The position numbers were made by a program, and so were the translations under genes. Below are positions 41,797-51,633 of a DNA stretch of 54,288 bases, in pieces. Position 1 is the first letter of the stretch; each line of letters opens with the position of its first letter. Under the pieces are notes generated by a model that was given only the letters and a program-made list of their open reading frames with translations, did no database searches and had not been told where the DNA came from. Location of the stretch: positions 1 to 54,288 of the forward strand of contig DAHXNO010000135.1 in the NCBI GenBank assembly GCA_027365345.1. The letters are read 5' to 3'. The stretch is from Granulicella sp. GTDB taxonomy: Bacteria; Acidobacteriota; Terriglobia; Terriglobales; Acidobacteriaceae.

Positions 41797-44322
41797 CTAA
41801 GATACCTGGAATGCAAGGTACTGCCGCGAGTTCACATCGGCCTTTGCAAAATAGACAACATTGCCCTCGAGACGGCCTGCGGAAGCATTGCGCAACGGCT
41901 TGCTGTCGGGCGGATGAATGTGTAGCGCCAGGTCGCCAGTGAAGGGCTGCTCAAAGTTGATCTCAATCTCCCAGGAACCATCCGGTTGCGCCAGCGTAGA
42001 CCAACCCAGGCGTCCAAAGCGTGTGGGACAGCGCCCGACGCGAATGCGCTCTCCGGAGGCAAACCAGTGCTTCGGCGCGCCCTTCTGCAGATGGCACACG
42101 TCGCGATTGCCTTCCTCATAGCACAACAACCAGCGCAGTCCCATCGCCGGCTGCAGAACGCTGTTGACCACAGCCGACCATCCGTAACGGCTGCCCTGTC
42201 CGGGCGCGCCTCCCGGAATCCACGCATCTTCTGGCGCATAGCGGTTTCCAGAGTCGGCTGCAAAACAGGTGAGCGCATAAAGCGTAAGCAGAAAGGGCCG
42301 ATAATCCTCCTGGCGAATGCGAACGGAGAGCGTTCCATGGGCCATGAAGTTTGAGGTACGTTGTTCGGCGCCGTCCGTGTTCAGTCCCACAATCTGCATC
42401 CCTGCAAGTTCGCGGTGGCGCAGAAAACCCAGATCGAGCGCCTCATCGCCCCAGTCCGCGGTAAACCAGTCCATCATGAAGCGGTGATTCTCATAGCTCT
42501 GCAACTCGCGCGGATTGTGGTGGATATCGCTGGGAGTGAACGGGCTGATACCCGCCTGCTTCATCTCCGCGGAACAGCGGCTCAGCGTGATGCGCAGCGA
42601 CTCCTGGATCAGGCCCCGCATCTCCGTGGCCACAGCCGAGTAACGTTCGCCGAGCGCCTGCCACTCCGGCCGGCTATGGTCCGCGGCAGCCCGATGCAGA
42701 CAGCGCGCGTGTTCGGCCAGGCCGCGCCACGTCCAGGTGGCATTTTGAAAGTAGTACGGATGGGATTGGGGAAAATCGTTCTGCGGATCGCCAAGATCGG
42801 CTTCGGGCGAGCCCCAGATAAGGCCGTGATGCGGATCGCCGGCCGGAAACGCCTGTTTGCTGTACTCATAGCGGGCCAGCACAAAGGCGAGCATTCGCTC
42901 CAGGGCGGGCAGTCTTGCGGCGAGCGCCTCCGCGTCTCCGCTGTAGTCGTAAGCGCGGGCGGAGTTGGCGAGGAACACTCCGGCATTCAGGGGCGCTTCC
43001 ACCTGGTCCTGCGTGTTGTACAGAAAATTTCCGTCGGGCAGGATGTAATGGTCAAGATAGTACTGAAAATATGGCTCGACCTCATCGGTCAAGTTCCATA
43101 ACTGATGGGCCCAGACAAACTCGTAATGGGCCACGGGAAACAGAGCATGGCTGCGCTCTGGAATCTTTGTATAGCCGCCCTCCCCAATCTGATATGTAGG
43201 CCGCAACCCCCGGTAACTCACCCGGGAAAGAGTTATTCCGGCGCGCGCCGCATCCAAAAGCCATTCGTCAGGGACTTCCACCGGCATCGAGTCTTCGTAG
43301 AAGTCCTGCCAGTGGTTCCATATGCCGGCGAGCGCCGCATAGAACTCCTCTGCCGAACAATGAACGTATCGCTGCGTCTCTGCCGCGGCGTCCGTGGAGC
43401 CCGCAACGGTGTAGCGAACCCGACCCATCATCCTGCCGTCCTCGCCCGGCGTCACCAGAACGATGCACTCATAGCCGGCTTGGTAGACAGGATTCCATAC
43501 AGCAACGTCGGCCACTGGAAGATAGCCCCCGAGCAGCGTGCGCTTGCTGTAGCCCGGCATGTACTGGTAGATCTGCGGATTGCCTCCAGGCAGCACGGAG
43601 GTGGGGTCGAAGACGCGGCCATCCAGATCCGGAGCCCAGGCGGACTTACCGTTTGCAACCCACTCGCGGCTGCTTCCATCGGCATTGAGAAACACCGAGC
43701 GCTCCGGACCGGCCTCTTCATTGCCCGCAAGCGCCCAGCCGATGTACTCCTCGCCCAGAGCGGCTACATTTTCATAGCATGGGTCTTCGTTGGAGTGCAG
43801 GATGTAGTTGCCTGAGACATCGGGGCCTGGAGTGTAGCGCGCGACGCGACGAAACCGGACCGCCTCAGGAGCGCGAACCGGCCGCGGCCGGATGCTGGAG
43901 AGGTGGCCTACAGCTTTGGGAATGCAGGCAATCACGCCACGATCGACGGTCACCATGGCGATAGCCCCGCGATGCGTGACGTGCTTTTCAAAGACCGCGG
44001 TAGCAGCGCCGTTGAAATTGGAGACAGCGAGTAAGGTCCAGCCATCGGCAGATGCGCCAATCTGCAGCGCCCCGGAGGTCGCGCGGCCTGCAAGCACCAC
44101 GCCCTCGCGCTTGATGGCGCTCACCAGCGGAGGGTGGGCCAACGCCTCGCGTTCGCCGGGCAAAAAAAGGCTGTACTCGTTCACGATGCGCTCCGGCGCG
44201 TAGGGTGAGTCTTGACCGCCGGCGCCGGCCAAGGCCCGCGCCAGGGGAGCAAGCCGAGCGACGTGCAGCGTCCCGGTAAAGCAAAGCCCCTCCAGAAAGC
44301 TACGGCGATTGCAGTGCAACAT
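41797..44322 (-). CDS. exported six-hairpin glycosidase-type protein of unknown specificity
   Basis: About 841 residues. A twin-arginine-like leader (CNRRSFLEGLCF) points to export. The central and C-terminal part has the look of an (alpha/alpha)6 barrel: repeated Trp/Tyr-rich helices such as HYEFVWAHQLWNLTD, DGNFLYNTQDQVEAPLNAG, HHGLIWGSPEADLGDPQNDFP and RFMMDWFTADWGDEALDLG. Acidic residues near WGSPEADLGD are candidate catalysts. No numbered GH family is assigned with confidence. ATG at 44322 is chosen: GGAGGG is nine bases upstream, whereas the GTG at 44331 touches it. It is the last gene of a three-gene operon with a GtaA-like and a GH127-type gene. Confidence 0.65.
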   Translation of the reverse strand: MLHCNRRSFLEGLCFTGTLHVARLAPLARALAGAGGQDSPYAPERIVNEYSLFLPGEREALAHPPLVSAIKREGVVLAGRATSGALQIGASADGWTLLAVSNFNGAATAVFEKHVTHRGAIAMVTVDRGVIACIPKAVGHLSSIRPRPVRAPEAVRFRRVARYTPGPDVSGNYILHSNEDPCYENVAALGEEYIGWALAGNEEAGPERSVFLNADGSSREWVANGKSAWAPDLDGRVFDPTSVLPGGNPQIYQYMPGYSKRTLLGGYLPVADVAVWNPVYQAGYECIVLVTPGEDGRMMGRVRYTVAGSTDAAAETQRYVHCSAEEFYAALAGIWNHWQDFYEDSMPVEVPDEWLLDAARAGITLSRVSYRGLRPTYQIGEGGYTKIPERSHALFPVAHYEFVWAHQLWNLTDEVEPYFQYYLDHYILPDGNFLYNTQDQVEAPLNAGVFLANSARAYDYSGDAEALAARLPALERMLAFVLARYEYSKQAFPAGDPHHGLIWGSPEADLGDPQNDFPQSHPYYFQNATWTWRGLAEHARCLHRAAADHSRPEWQALGERYSAVATEMRGLIQESLRITLSRCSAEMKQAGISPFTPSDIHHNPRELQSYENHRFMMDWFTADWGDEALDLGFLRHRELAGMQIVGLNTDGAEQRTSNFMAHGTLSVRIRQEDYRPFLLTLYALTCFAADSGNRYAPEDAWIPGGAPGQGSRYGWSAVVNSVLQPAMGLRWLLCYEEGNRDVCHLQKGAPKHWFASGERIRVGRCPTRFGRLGWSTLAQPDGSWEIEINFEQPFTGDLALHIHPPDSKPLRNASAGRLEGNVVYFAKADVNSRQYLAFQVS

Positions 44323-44346
44323 AGGCTTCACCCTCCGTTGACAGGC

Positions 44347-46437
44347 TCACGGCGTCTGTGTCCCCGAACCCAATGCCCACTTCTTCCACATCACCGGATC
44401 AGCGAGCATCTTGATAAAGACTCCTCCCACAACAGAGCGCGCCTGGAACCCTGTCTGTGCGCCCGTATCCGTGTCATACCAGTCGCTGAGAGGGACGCGC
44501 GTAGGAGTCTGCGTCATAAAGCGATAGACCGGCGCAACCAACTCCTGAAACTGCTGCGGATTGTCGGCCATGGTGGCCGTCCACAGCTCCCAATCGAGCT
44601 TGGTATAGCTGTGGCGATTGTCGAGCGGCACGCCGAAGGCGTTGTTGTGCCGCAGATAGAAGCGGATCTCCTGCTGCGCCAGCGTGGGCGGAAACAGATT
44701 CAGGCCCAGAATCCGATCCCATACCAGGTTGTACTTTTCGCTCCAGGTTCCCGGCAGATTGAAGGCCAGGCGCGTGTGGTCGCCATCGGCCGCCATGCGC
44801 ATCCACTGAGCGGCCATATCGTGCGCTGACCGGCGGTAGCTCTCCGCCTCGTCCTGTTTGTGCAGCATCTCCGCGAGCTGCGCATAGCTGCCTAACGCCA
44901 GAATGGCCTTCAGAGAGAGATTCGCATTGTGCGCAAGGTGTCCGGTAAAGTCGTCCGTACTGAGCTGGTTCTCCGGGTCCATGCCATTGGCGCGCAGCCA
45001 GGCGGCCCAGCGGGAGAGCAGCGGCCAGTACTCGGCGGCGAAGTGAGCATCTCCTTCGGCATGCGCGATGGCGTCGAACAGGATCAACATGTTGCCGCTC
45101 TCTTCCACGGGCATCTGATCCACCTCGCTCTTCGGGCCGCCACCGTAGACCTGGCCATTCGCCAGAGGATAGGTTCCCACATCGTGCGGCGCAAACGGCC
45201 ACGGCCAAAGCGGCAGGCGAGCATATTGAAGCACCGGGAGCATCTCAGCCTCCAGCAAGCGCGGGTTCAGCAGCAACAGAAGCGGCGCGGCTGGGTAGGT
45301 CACGTCTACTGTGTCGGTACAGCCGTTGCTGGAGTTCTCTTTGGAAAAGAGCAGCGGATCGCCATTGATGTCTGCCACGAGGGAAGCTGCGGCCAGGGAC
45401 TGCCGATACGCAAGAATGGCAAGCTGCGCGTAGTCGGAGCCGCCCGTCCTTTCCAGGTCGGCGGCCAGCTCGTGATCGAAGGCTTTGGCCCGAGCCAGGA
45501 GCGCGGGCTCCTGGCTTTCAGCCTGTTCCAGCATCTGCGCCATGGTCTGGCCGCTTCCCGCCCAATCATCGGGCATCTGCCGATGCAGGTACTCCACTGC
45601 CTCGCGGTCGTCATACGCCAGCATGGCGCCGCGATTGACGGGCGTGGCTGAGACGTTGCCCAGATCGAAGAAGACCGCCATCACCGGAAGGTTGACGCGC
45701 GGCGCGCGCGGCATGTCCAGGTCGTCGTTTGCCGCCAGGGTTCCCGTCGCTTCATCCTTGGTGAACTCATCCCGGCCGACGGTCTCGGTGGTCATCCCGG
45801 GCTGTTGCGGTGCTGCCAGGTCTGCCCAGCCCCAATCGATGCGCAGGTTGTCGCCTGCCTTGGCCAGCATGGGCTGCTGGTTTGTGCCCACATGCAGCAC
45901 CGTCATATCGCCCACGTGGCTCGCTCCCCACACCACCGGTTCCTGTTCATCGTTCACCGCCAGCATGGCGCTGGCCCCAAAGCCAAGCCGCACGGCATGC
46001 GGCCGGCCATCTACGGACCGAACGGTCCAGCTCAGATAGGTGAGCGGACGGGAGAGGATTTGCGGTTCCTGCGGCAGCGCCGGGGTAAAGAACGTCGCGG
46101 TCAGGTGGACTCCGGAGCCCTGAAAGTCGTAGATGGTCCGTGTGGGCCAGATGGCTCGCTCCACCTGCGGCAGAGCGGGAAACTGCCGATCGCCGCCCAT
46201 GAAGCGAAACGTCTTGCCGTCGATGCGAATGGAACCTGTGAGTTGCTGGCGGGTTCCGGTCCAGTGGCGGGTGGGGCCGCCGCTGAGCTGGTCATTGAAC
46301 GACCAGATGCTGAAGTAGGGGTTTTGCACCACCAGTGGGGTTGCGGGTGTGCGCACTGTGACGGGTTGCTGGGCAAAAGCGACAGCCGCTGCGGGCATCA
46401 AGAGGGAGAGAACACAGCATTTCCAAAGGCGCATCAT
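44347..46437 (-). CDS. GtaA-like DUF4965/DUF5127/DUF1793 family protein, exported
   Basis: A 696-residue exported protein (signal peptide LWKCCVLSLLMPAAAVAFAQ). VRTPATPLVVQNPYFSIWSF then TRHWTGTRQQLTGSIRIDGK is the N-terminal signature of the family named after fungal glutaminase A; the six-hairpin domain follows (YPAAPLLLLLNPRLLEAEMLP, VEESGNMLILFDAIA). Despite the name, bacterial members sit in carbohydrate-degradation clusters and are suspected glycosidases. It starts three bases after the stop of the GH127-type gene and ends 15 bases before the next gene's ribosome binding area, so it is co-transcribed. Confidence 0.82.
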   Translation of the reverse strand: MMRLWKCCVLSLLMPAAAVAFAQQPVTVRTPATPLVVQNPYFSIWSFNDQLSGGPTRHWTGTRQQLTGSIRIDGKTFRFMGGDRQFPALPQVERAIWPTRTIYDFQGSGVHLTATFFTPALPQEPQILSRPLTYLSWTVRSVDGRPHAVRLGFGASAMLAVNDEQEPVVWGASHVGDMTVLHVGTNQQPMLAKAGDNLRIDWGWADLAAPQQPGMTTETVGRDEFTKDEATGTLAANDDLDMPRAPRVNLPVMAVFFDLGNVSATPVNRGAMLAYDDREAVEYLHRQMPDDWAGSGQTMAQMLEQAESQEPALLARAKAFDHELAADLERTGGSDYAQLAILAYRQSLAAASLVADINGDPLLFSKENSSNGCTDTVDVTYPAAPLLLLLNPRLLEAEMLPVLQYARLPLWPWPFAPHDVGTYPLANGQVYGGGPKSEVDQMPVEESGNMLILFDAIAHAEGDAHFAAEYWPLLSRWAAWLRANGMDPENQLSTDDFTGHLAHNANLSLKAILALGSYAQLAEMLHKQDEAESYRRSAHDMAAQWMRMAADGDHTRLAFNLPGTWSEKYNLVWDRILGLNLFPPTLAQQEIRFYLRHNNAFGVPLDNRHSYTKLDWELWTATMADNPQQFQELVAPVYRFMTQTPTRVPLSDWYDTDTGAQTGFQARSVVGGVFIKMLADPVMWKKWALGSGTQTP

Positions 46438-46440
46438 GGG

Positions 46441-48504
46441 TTAATCCTCGCACAGCGGAAAGGCTGTAATGCGGAGTTTGGCGGCAGCATAAGGAATCAG
46501 GGTGAGCGTTGCTTCGCGTTCGTGGCTAGTGACAGGACTCAGCGGCAGGGGATTCGCCGCGCCATCCTCAGCCTGCCAGGGATCGAGCTCACGGGCGCGT
46601 ACCGTCATGCGGACGGGTGCGTGCTCGCGGCCAAACGGAGCCGCGCCGATCTCGCTCTCCGTGACCTGAATGCTCTTCTCCGGCGCGTCTGGATCGATAC
46701 GCAGAGCATAGTTCCACGGGGTGGAGGGAAACACCTCCCAGTCCGCGGTGAGTCCCTGGTTGCGCAGCTTCACCCAGTCCTCGCCCATGCCGTAGGAGAA
46801 GACCAGGGGACCACGTTCCACAGCGATCGAATCCCGATACCAGCGGGAGATTCGCGGCAGCAGCGGAAAGGAGAGCTCGACCCGATCGCCCGGCATCCAG
46901 GTGCGCTGAATGCATGCAAAGGAGCCTGGCTGGGGTAAGGGAAGGGAACGGCCGTTGACGCTGAGCAAAGTTCCGGAGGCCCACTCCGGAATGCGAAGCC
47001 GAAGCGGAAACGCGAGAGGCGCTTCGGGATGCACGCTGAGCCGCACGTTGCCGCGAAACGGGTACTCGGTCTCCTCGATCACTCGAACGGAGCGGCCTCC
47101 AAGAGTCGTGTTGACCTCGCAGGGAGCGTATGCCGTGGCGACCAGGCCTTCCTGGCGGCTGGGACCATGGCCGGAAGAGCGCATCCATAAGCTGGCGGCG
47201 AACTTTGGCCAGCCCTGGCTGAAGTTCGCTGTGCAACATCCGAAGTTAGGCGAGAGACCGTAAAGATTCGACTCCGGGCCGTCGCTTACCCATGGCTTGC
47301 GATGCAGGCTGCACTCCACCTGGTTGGGCTCTTGATCGTACTGATGCGCCCACATGTCGTCAGTAAACGTCCCTGGCAGCGCGTTGAACGCGAGAAGCTC
47401 CAGGCGATCACCCAGGGCCGCCTGCCCGGTGATGGAGAGAGACTGCTCAAGGGAGAACATGTACTCCACCACGGTGCAAAGCTCTGACCCGTGCGAGGGA
47501 TCTCGGCCTGCAAGGTGTTCGTCGCAGGAAAACATCCCATTCGGTAGGCCGTGGTATCGGTTCAGCTCCGCGATCATGTGGAGCGCACCGTCGCGGTCGG
47601 CTGCAGAACCAGAGACCATCCACCAGACGGGACCGGCTTTGATGGCCTGTCCGTTGTTAACGCCGTGCGTGGCTAGATCCTGATCGCTCAGGCCATGGTT
47701 GCTGTTCAGTTGCAGAAACTTCGCAGTTACCCCTTGGGTGTATGGAAAGGGGCTGGATCGCGCCACCCAGTCATAGCCTTGGTCGTGAAGCAACTTCGCC
47801 AAACGGAGCAGATAGGGAGAACCCGTGCGGTTATACAGCCAGATGACGCTGAGCACCTCGTCCTGCCAACGGAACCTGGCCCAGTCGCGCAGGGGGCGCC
47901 TGGGAAGTTCAGAGAGCTGAAAGCGCAGGTATCGGTCCATTACTGGAATTACTCGCGGATCGCCGGTGGCCTCCTGATACTGGGTCAGCGCCTTGAGCAT
48001 CACGATGGGCGGCCACCAATCGTCGCTGGAAGAAGGTCCAATCATCCCGTCGGGTCGTTGGTGGTCCAGCGTCCAGTCGAGGAACGGCTGCGCCTTTGCC
48101 TTCAGCGCCGGATCATCCAGCGTCCAAGCCAATGCGGCCAGCCCGTCAACGTAATAGGGACCTCGTTCCCACGCTTCGCCTGTGCCGCCCAACCAGCCGC
48201 TGTTGGGGCCAACGTCCGGCCATGTCTCGCCAAGGTGGCCGCTCAATCCATTCGCTTGGATGCGCAGTTGCCGCTCAAGCCAGCCGCGCGGACGAATCGA
48301 TCCGAGGGGGAGCAGATCGTACGTTCGCGGCCGCAACGGCAGCCGGTTCGCAATTACCAAAGAAGACGTGCCCGCAGCCGCCAGGCCGTCGTTGTGGAGG
48401 GCTGGGAACATGGTCGCCAATCCAGCCATCGTGCTTCTGCCGAGGAACTCACGGCGCGTGCAGAAGTGTACCCGCTTGCAGGATTGAATGATGGACCGGG
48501 GCAA
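46441..48504 (-). CDS. GH127-type (DUF1680) putative beta-L-arabinofuranosidase, TAT-exported
   Basis: A 687-residue enzyme of the GH127/DUF1680 group, which cleaves arabinofuranosides with a cysteine nucleophile held by zinc. The site is complete: E341-L-C343 and C423-C424 (FGCCTAN), matching E338, C340, C417 and C418 of the studied bifidobacterial enzyme. The N-terminal CTRREFLGRSTMAGLA is a twin-arginine leader. The start is TTG at 48504, backed by GAGGAG five bases upstream. It is the first gene of the operon. Related GH142/GH146 and L-rhamnose-type specificities are possible. Confidence 0.85.
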   Translation of the reverse strand: MPRSIIQSCKRVHFCTRREFLGRSTMAGLATMFPALHNDGLAAAGTSSLVIANRLPLRPRTYDLLPLGSIRPRGWLERQLRIQANGLSGHLGETWPDVGPNSGWLGGTGEAWERGPYYVDGLAALAWTLDDPALKAKAQPFLDWTLDHQRPDGMIGPSSSDDWWPPIVMLKALTQYQEATGDPRVIPVMDRYLRFQLSELPRRPLRDWARFRWQDEVLSVIWLYNRTGSPYLLRLAKLLHDQGYDWVARSSPFPYTQGVTAKFLQLNSNHGLSDQDLATHGVNNGQAIKAGPVWWMVSGSAADRDGALHMIAELNRYHGLPNGMFSCDEHLAGRDPSHGSELCTVVEYMFSLEQSLSITGQAALGDRLELLAFNALPGTFTDDMWAHQYDQEPNQVECSLHRKPWVSDGPESNLYGLSPNFGCCTANFSQGWPKFAASLWMRSSGHGPSRQEGLVATAYAPCEVNTTLGGRSVRVIEETEYPFRGNVRLSVHPEAPLAFPLRLRIPEWASGTLLSVNGRSLPLPQPGSFACIQRTWMPGDRVELSFPLLPRISRWYRDSIAVERGPLVFSYGMGEDWVKLRNQGLTADWEVFPSTPWNYALRIDPDAPEKSIQVTESEIGAAPFGREHAPVRMTVRARELDPWQAEDGAANPLPLSPVTSHEREATLTLIPYAAAKLRITAFPLCED

Positions 48505-48924
48505 CGCTGCTCCTCACAAGATACGCGACTATCCTAGCGTGGCGGCAAACCGCTGCGCATGGTTCATATGGTCTAGTGTCGTAAATCAGGGATTGGTTGG
48601 CGGAAGCGCCCCATCGCCACTGTGGACCGCTGCATCGAAAGGGTCTATGGAACTGGAACTGCGGAGCCGGGACCAGGGGCCAGGGACCAGGGATCAGCCC
48701 AACAGCCTCAACTTGCTGGGTGCGGAGTCTTTGAGCGAGACCCATTTCGCCATCCGGAGCACAGCGGCTTCATGGGCCAGGATGGAACGATGGGCGAAGT
48801 GGTCTCCACAGCTACGCTTCGCCGCAGCCCACCACCGTTCTCTGCATGCAGCGTCTCGCCCGGCATTCTTTCCGCATCCCTGGGCCGCTGTTGATTCCTG
48901 AGCACCCTTTGGCTCACAACTCGG
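48505..48924. other. region upstream of the GH127 operon
   Basis: 420 bases between two minus-strand genes. It includes a 7-bp tandem repeat (48669-48696). The operon promoter should be in the first ~100 bases above 48504, but no paired hexamers were found. Open frames here are Ser/Pro/Arg-rich and not credited. Confidence 0.5.
48669..48696. repeat. tandem 7-bp repeat, four copies
   Basis: GGGACCA, GGGGCCA, GGGACCA, GGGATCA in direct succession. Two copies are identical and two differ by one base. Confidence 0.75.
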
Positions 48925-50646
48925 TTAACCGATCTCCTCGGACCAGTTTTCCAGACAGGCCTTGAATTCAGACATGAACTTGCCCGCATCCGCGCCGTCA
49001 ATGATGCGATGGTCAAAGCCCAGGGCGAAGTGCTGGATGCTGCGGATGGCGATGCTGTCCTGACCATCCGGACCTGTCACCACAACCGGCTCCTTGTTCA
49101 GGCCGCCGATCCCAAGAATCGCAGACTGCGGTTGCGCGATGATGGGCAGTCCAAACTGCTCGCCGAAGATGCCGGAGTTGGTCAGGGTGAAGGTTCCACC
49201 CGCCACCTCCTCGGGAGCAAGCTTTTTGCTGCGGGCGCGCTCGGCCAAATCGACTACCGCGCGAGCTACCCCCAGAAAGCTCATGTCCTCCGCCTGATGG
49301 ATCACCGGGACGATCAGTCCCCACTCCAGGGCCACGGCGATTCCCAGGTTGATGTTGCGGTGGTACAGAATCGCCTCGCCTTGCATGGAGGCGTTGACGA
49401 TTGGATGCTTGCGCAGGGCCTGTACTGCGGCTCGCGCGATGAACGGCATATAGGTGAGCTTGACGCCGTTGCGCTGCTCGTACTTGCTCTTCTCTTTCTC
49501 GCGCAGCCGCACGATGCGGGTCATGTCCACTTTGAAGATCGTATGGACGTGGGGGCTGGTGGCCTTGGACTCCACCATGCGCCGGGCGATGATGGCGCGC
49601 ATTCTGGAGAGCGGCGCCAACTCGCCCGGCAGCGGTGTGGGCGCCTGCGCGGCGGGAGCGGGAGTGCTCGCCGCCGGCTGCGCAGTCCATGGGGTTGTGG
49701 GCGCGGGCGCAGCAACTGCCGCCGGCGCAGCTACGCTCGGTGGCACAACTACAGGTGCTGACGCAACGACAGGCGCACCTTGCAGGCGACGCAACACATC
49801 CTGCTTGGTGATGCGGCCTGAGGCTCCGGTTCCGGTGAGGCCGTGCAGATCGATGTTGTTCTCGGCGGCGATCTTGCGCACCAGCGGCGAGGACCGCACC
49901 GCCTCTGCTCCAGCCGCGCTCCCAGCAGCGCCGGAGCCGGCCGCGGCTCCCGCGGCAGGGGTTTGCGGCGCAGCCTGGGCATTGGAACTGGCAGGCGCCG
50001 CTGCCACGGAACCAGCCGCAGCTCCGCCGATGACAGCCACAACCGTATTGATGGTTACCGTCTTCCCCTCCTCCACCCGAATCTCGGAGAGAACACCCGA
50101 CGCGGGTGAGGGGATCTCCGCGTCCACCTTGTCGGTAGAGATCTCAAAGATGGGCTCGTCGCGGGCTACGTTGTCGCCCACCTTCTTCAGCCACCGCGTC
50201 AGCGTGCCTTCGGTGATCGACTCTCCCATCTGCGGCATCAGCACCTCGATGCCGGGGCCGGCCACAGGCTCAGCTCCAGCGGCAGACGCCTGCGTTGCGC
50301 CGGCGGGTTGCGCCGCGCTCGGCTTCTGCTGCGCGGCAGAGGTCGCAGGCGCCGAGCTGGGCTGCGGCTGGGCTGCGGTCGGCGTCGTGGGCGTTCCGGC
50401 CTGCTGGCCTGCCTCAAGGATCGCGCAGACGATGGTTCCCACTCCTACCGTTGCGCCCTCCTGCACCTTGATCTCGCCCAGGATACCGGCGGCGGGTGAG
50501 GGGATCTCGGCATCCACCTTGTCGGTGGAGATCTCGAAGAGGGGCTCATCGCGAGTCACCGCCTCGCCGGGCTTTTTCAGCCACTTGGTCAGAGTTCCTT
50601 CCGTGATGGACTCACCCATCTGGGGCATAACGACATCGATTGGCAT
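48925..50646 (-). CDS. 2-oxoacid dehydrogenase E2 (dihydrolipoamide acyltransferase), two lipoyl domains
   Basis: The core acyltransferase of a 2-oxoglutarate, pyruvate or branched-chain dehydrogenase complex. Domain order over 573 residues: lipoyl domain (DKVDAEIPSP, Lys43), Ala/Pro linker, second near-identical lipoyl domain (Lys173), long Ala/Gly linker, peripheral-subunit-binding domain (~252-290, VRKIAAENNIDLHGLTGTG), another Ala/Pro linker, and the catalytic domain ending in DHRIIDGADAGKF (His546, Asp550). The GESITEGTL start is more like the 2-oxoglutarate type, but substrate cannot be fixed. lipB and lpdA lie upstream on the same strand; no E1 gene is in the window. Confidence 0.93.
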   Translation of the reverse strand: MPIDVVMPQMGESITEGTLTKWLKKPGEAVTRDEPLFEISTDKVDAEIPSPAAGILGEIKVQEGATVGVGTIVCAILEAGQQAGTPTTPTAAQPQPSSAPATSAAQQKPSAAQPAGATQASAAGAEPVAGPGIEVLMPQMGESITEGTLTRWLKKVGDNVARDEPIFEISTDKVDAEIPSPASGVLSEIRVEEGKTVTINTVVAVIGGAAAGSVAAAPASSNAQAAPQTPAAGAAAGSGAAGSAAGAEAVRSSPLVRKIAAENNIDLHGLTGTGASGRITKQDVLRRLQGAPVVASAPVVVPPSVAAPAAVAAPAPTTPWTAQPAASTPAPAAQAPTPLPGELAPLSRMRAIIARRMVESKATSPHVHTIFKVDMTRIVRLREKEKSKYEQRNGVKLTYMPFIARAAVQALRKHPIVNASMQGEAILYHRNINLGIAVALEWGLIVPVIHQAEDMSFLGVARAVVDLAERARSKKLAPEEVAGGTFTLTNSGIFGEQFGLPIIAQPQSAILGIGGLNKEPVVVTGPDGQDSIAIRSIQHFALGFDHRIIDGADAGKFMSEFKACLENWSEEIG

Positions 50647-50717
50647 GGGTAACGGTCTCCGAGACTGATTACGGCGTCCACAGCGCAGATCGAAGGCGGC
50701 TGTGAAGCGACTTTCAA

Positions 50718-50723
50718 ATTATA
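50718..50723 (-). promoter_or_regulatory. E2 gene -10 box
   Basis: TATAAT on the minus strand, 72 bases before the E2 ATG; TTGTAC 19 bases upstream is a weak -35. An inverted repeat GAATCT/AGATTC (50756-50761, 50776-50781) between this and lipB may end the lipB transcript. Confidence 0.4.
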
Positions 50724-50823
50724 CGGTTCCAGCGAAAGCGAGGTACAAAATCGCTGAATCTATACCTATCAGTACAGATTCTCGATCCTGCGTTCGCAAG
50801 GAGGAAGTCGAAGGGTCAAAAGG

Positions 50824-51552
50824 TCAAGAGGTCGAAGGGTTCCTCAGAAGCTCCTGCAACGACTCCACAGCCAGCATCTGGCGTTGAAAGACGCGCCCGA
50901 AGTTGGCGGACACGCTAGCCGCTGCCTGAGCCATGGTAGGGGCCGGCCCTGGGACCTCCACTTCCAGTGAGGTCACCGCGCGATCGGTGATGCCACAGGG
51001 AACGATCCATTCAAAGTCGCGAAGATCGGTGGTGACGTTCAGTGCAAAGCCATGTGTGGTGATCGCCTGCGCCACATGAATGCCGATCGCCGCAATCTTC
51101 TTCTCGGGCACAGCGCCTCCGGCCAGGGTCCAAACCCCGGTGCGTTTGCAGATGCGCTGGGTGGGAACGCCGAAGTCTTTGCAAGCCAGGATCAGGGCTT
51201 CCTCTATCCTGCGAACAAAGTCGACCGGACCGAGGTGAGGCCCATGCTTGCCGGGCAAGTCGCCGCGCAGGTCGAAGATCGGGTAACCCACCAGTTGGCC
51301 GGGACCGTGATAGGTGACGTCCCCACCGCGGTTGATGTCATGGACCTCCACGCCGCGTGCGGAGAGCTGCTTCTGGCTGGCCAGGATGTTGGCGCGGGAC
51401 GCGTTGCGGCCCAAGGTCAGAACGGGTGGGTGTTCCAGCAGGATCAGGGTATCGCCAATGGCCCTGGCCCTGCGCGCCGCAGCGACCTCCGCCTGGATGC
51501 GCAGACCCTCTGCAAAGGGAACACGGCCGAGTTGGAGTAGATGGATGAGCAC
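50824..51552 (-). CDS. lipB: octanoyl-[acyl carrier protein]:protein N-octanoyltransferase
   Basis: Transfers octanoate from ACP to lipoyl domains, the first step in making lipoate on E2. GGDVTYHGPGQLVGYP is the family signature; the catalytic pair is Lys152 (KKIAAIGIHV) and Cys186 (VPCGITD). GTG at 51552 is the start, with AGGA five bases upstream. At 242 residues it is normal with a short tail. It lies between lpdA and E2, whose lipoyl domains are its evident substrates. Confidence 0.95.
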   Translation of the reverse strand: MLIHLLQLGRVPFAEGLRIQAEVAAARRARAIGDTLILLEHPPVLTLGRNASRANILASQKQLSARGVEVHDINRGGDVTYHGPGQLVGYPIFDLRGDLPGKHGPHLGPVDFVRRIEEALILACKDFGVPTQRICKRTGVWTLAGGAVPEKKIAAIGIHVAQAITTHGFALNVTTDLRDFEWIVPCGITDRAVTSLEVEVPGPAPTMAQAAASVSANFGRVFQRQMLAVESLQELLRNPSTS

Positions 51553-51633
51553 GGCGTCCTGGACCGTGCGCTGCGCTTCACGCGGCGCACCACAGATGAC
51601 ACTTGTTTGGAAAGCTCCCTGGCTGACAGGGGA

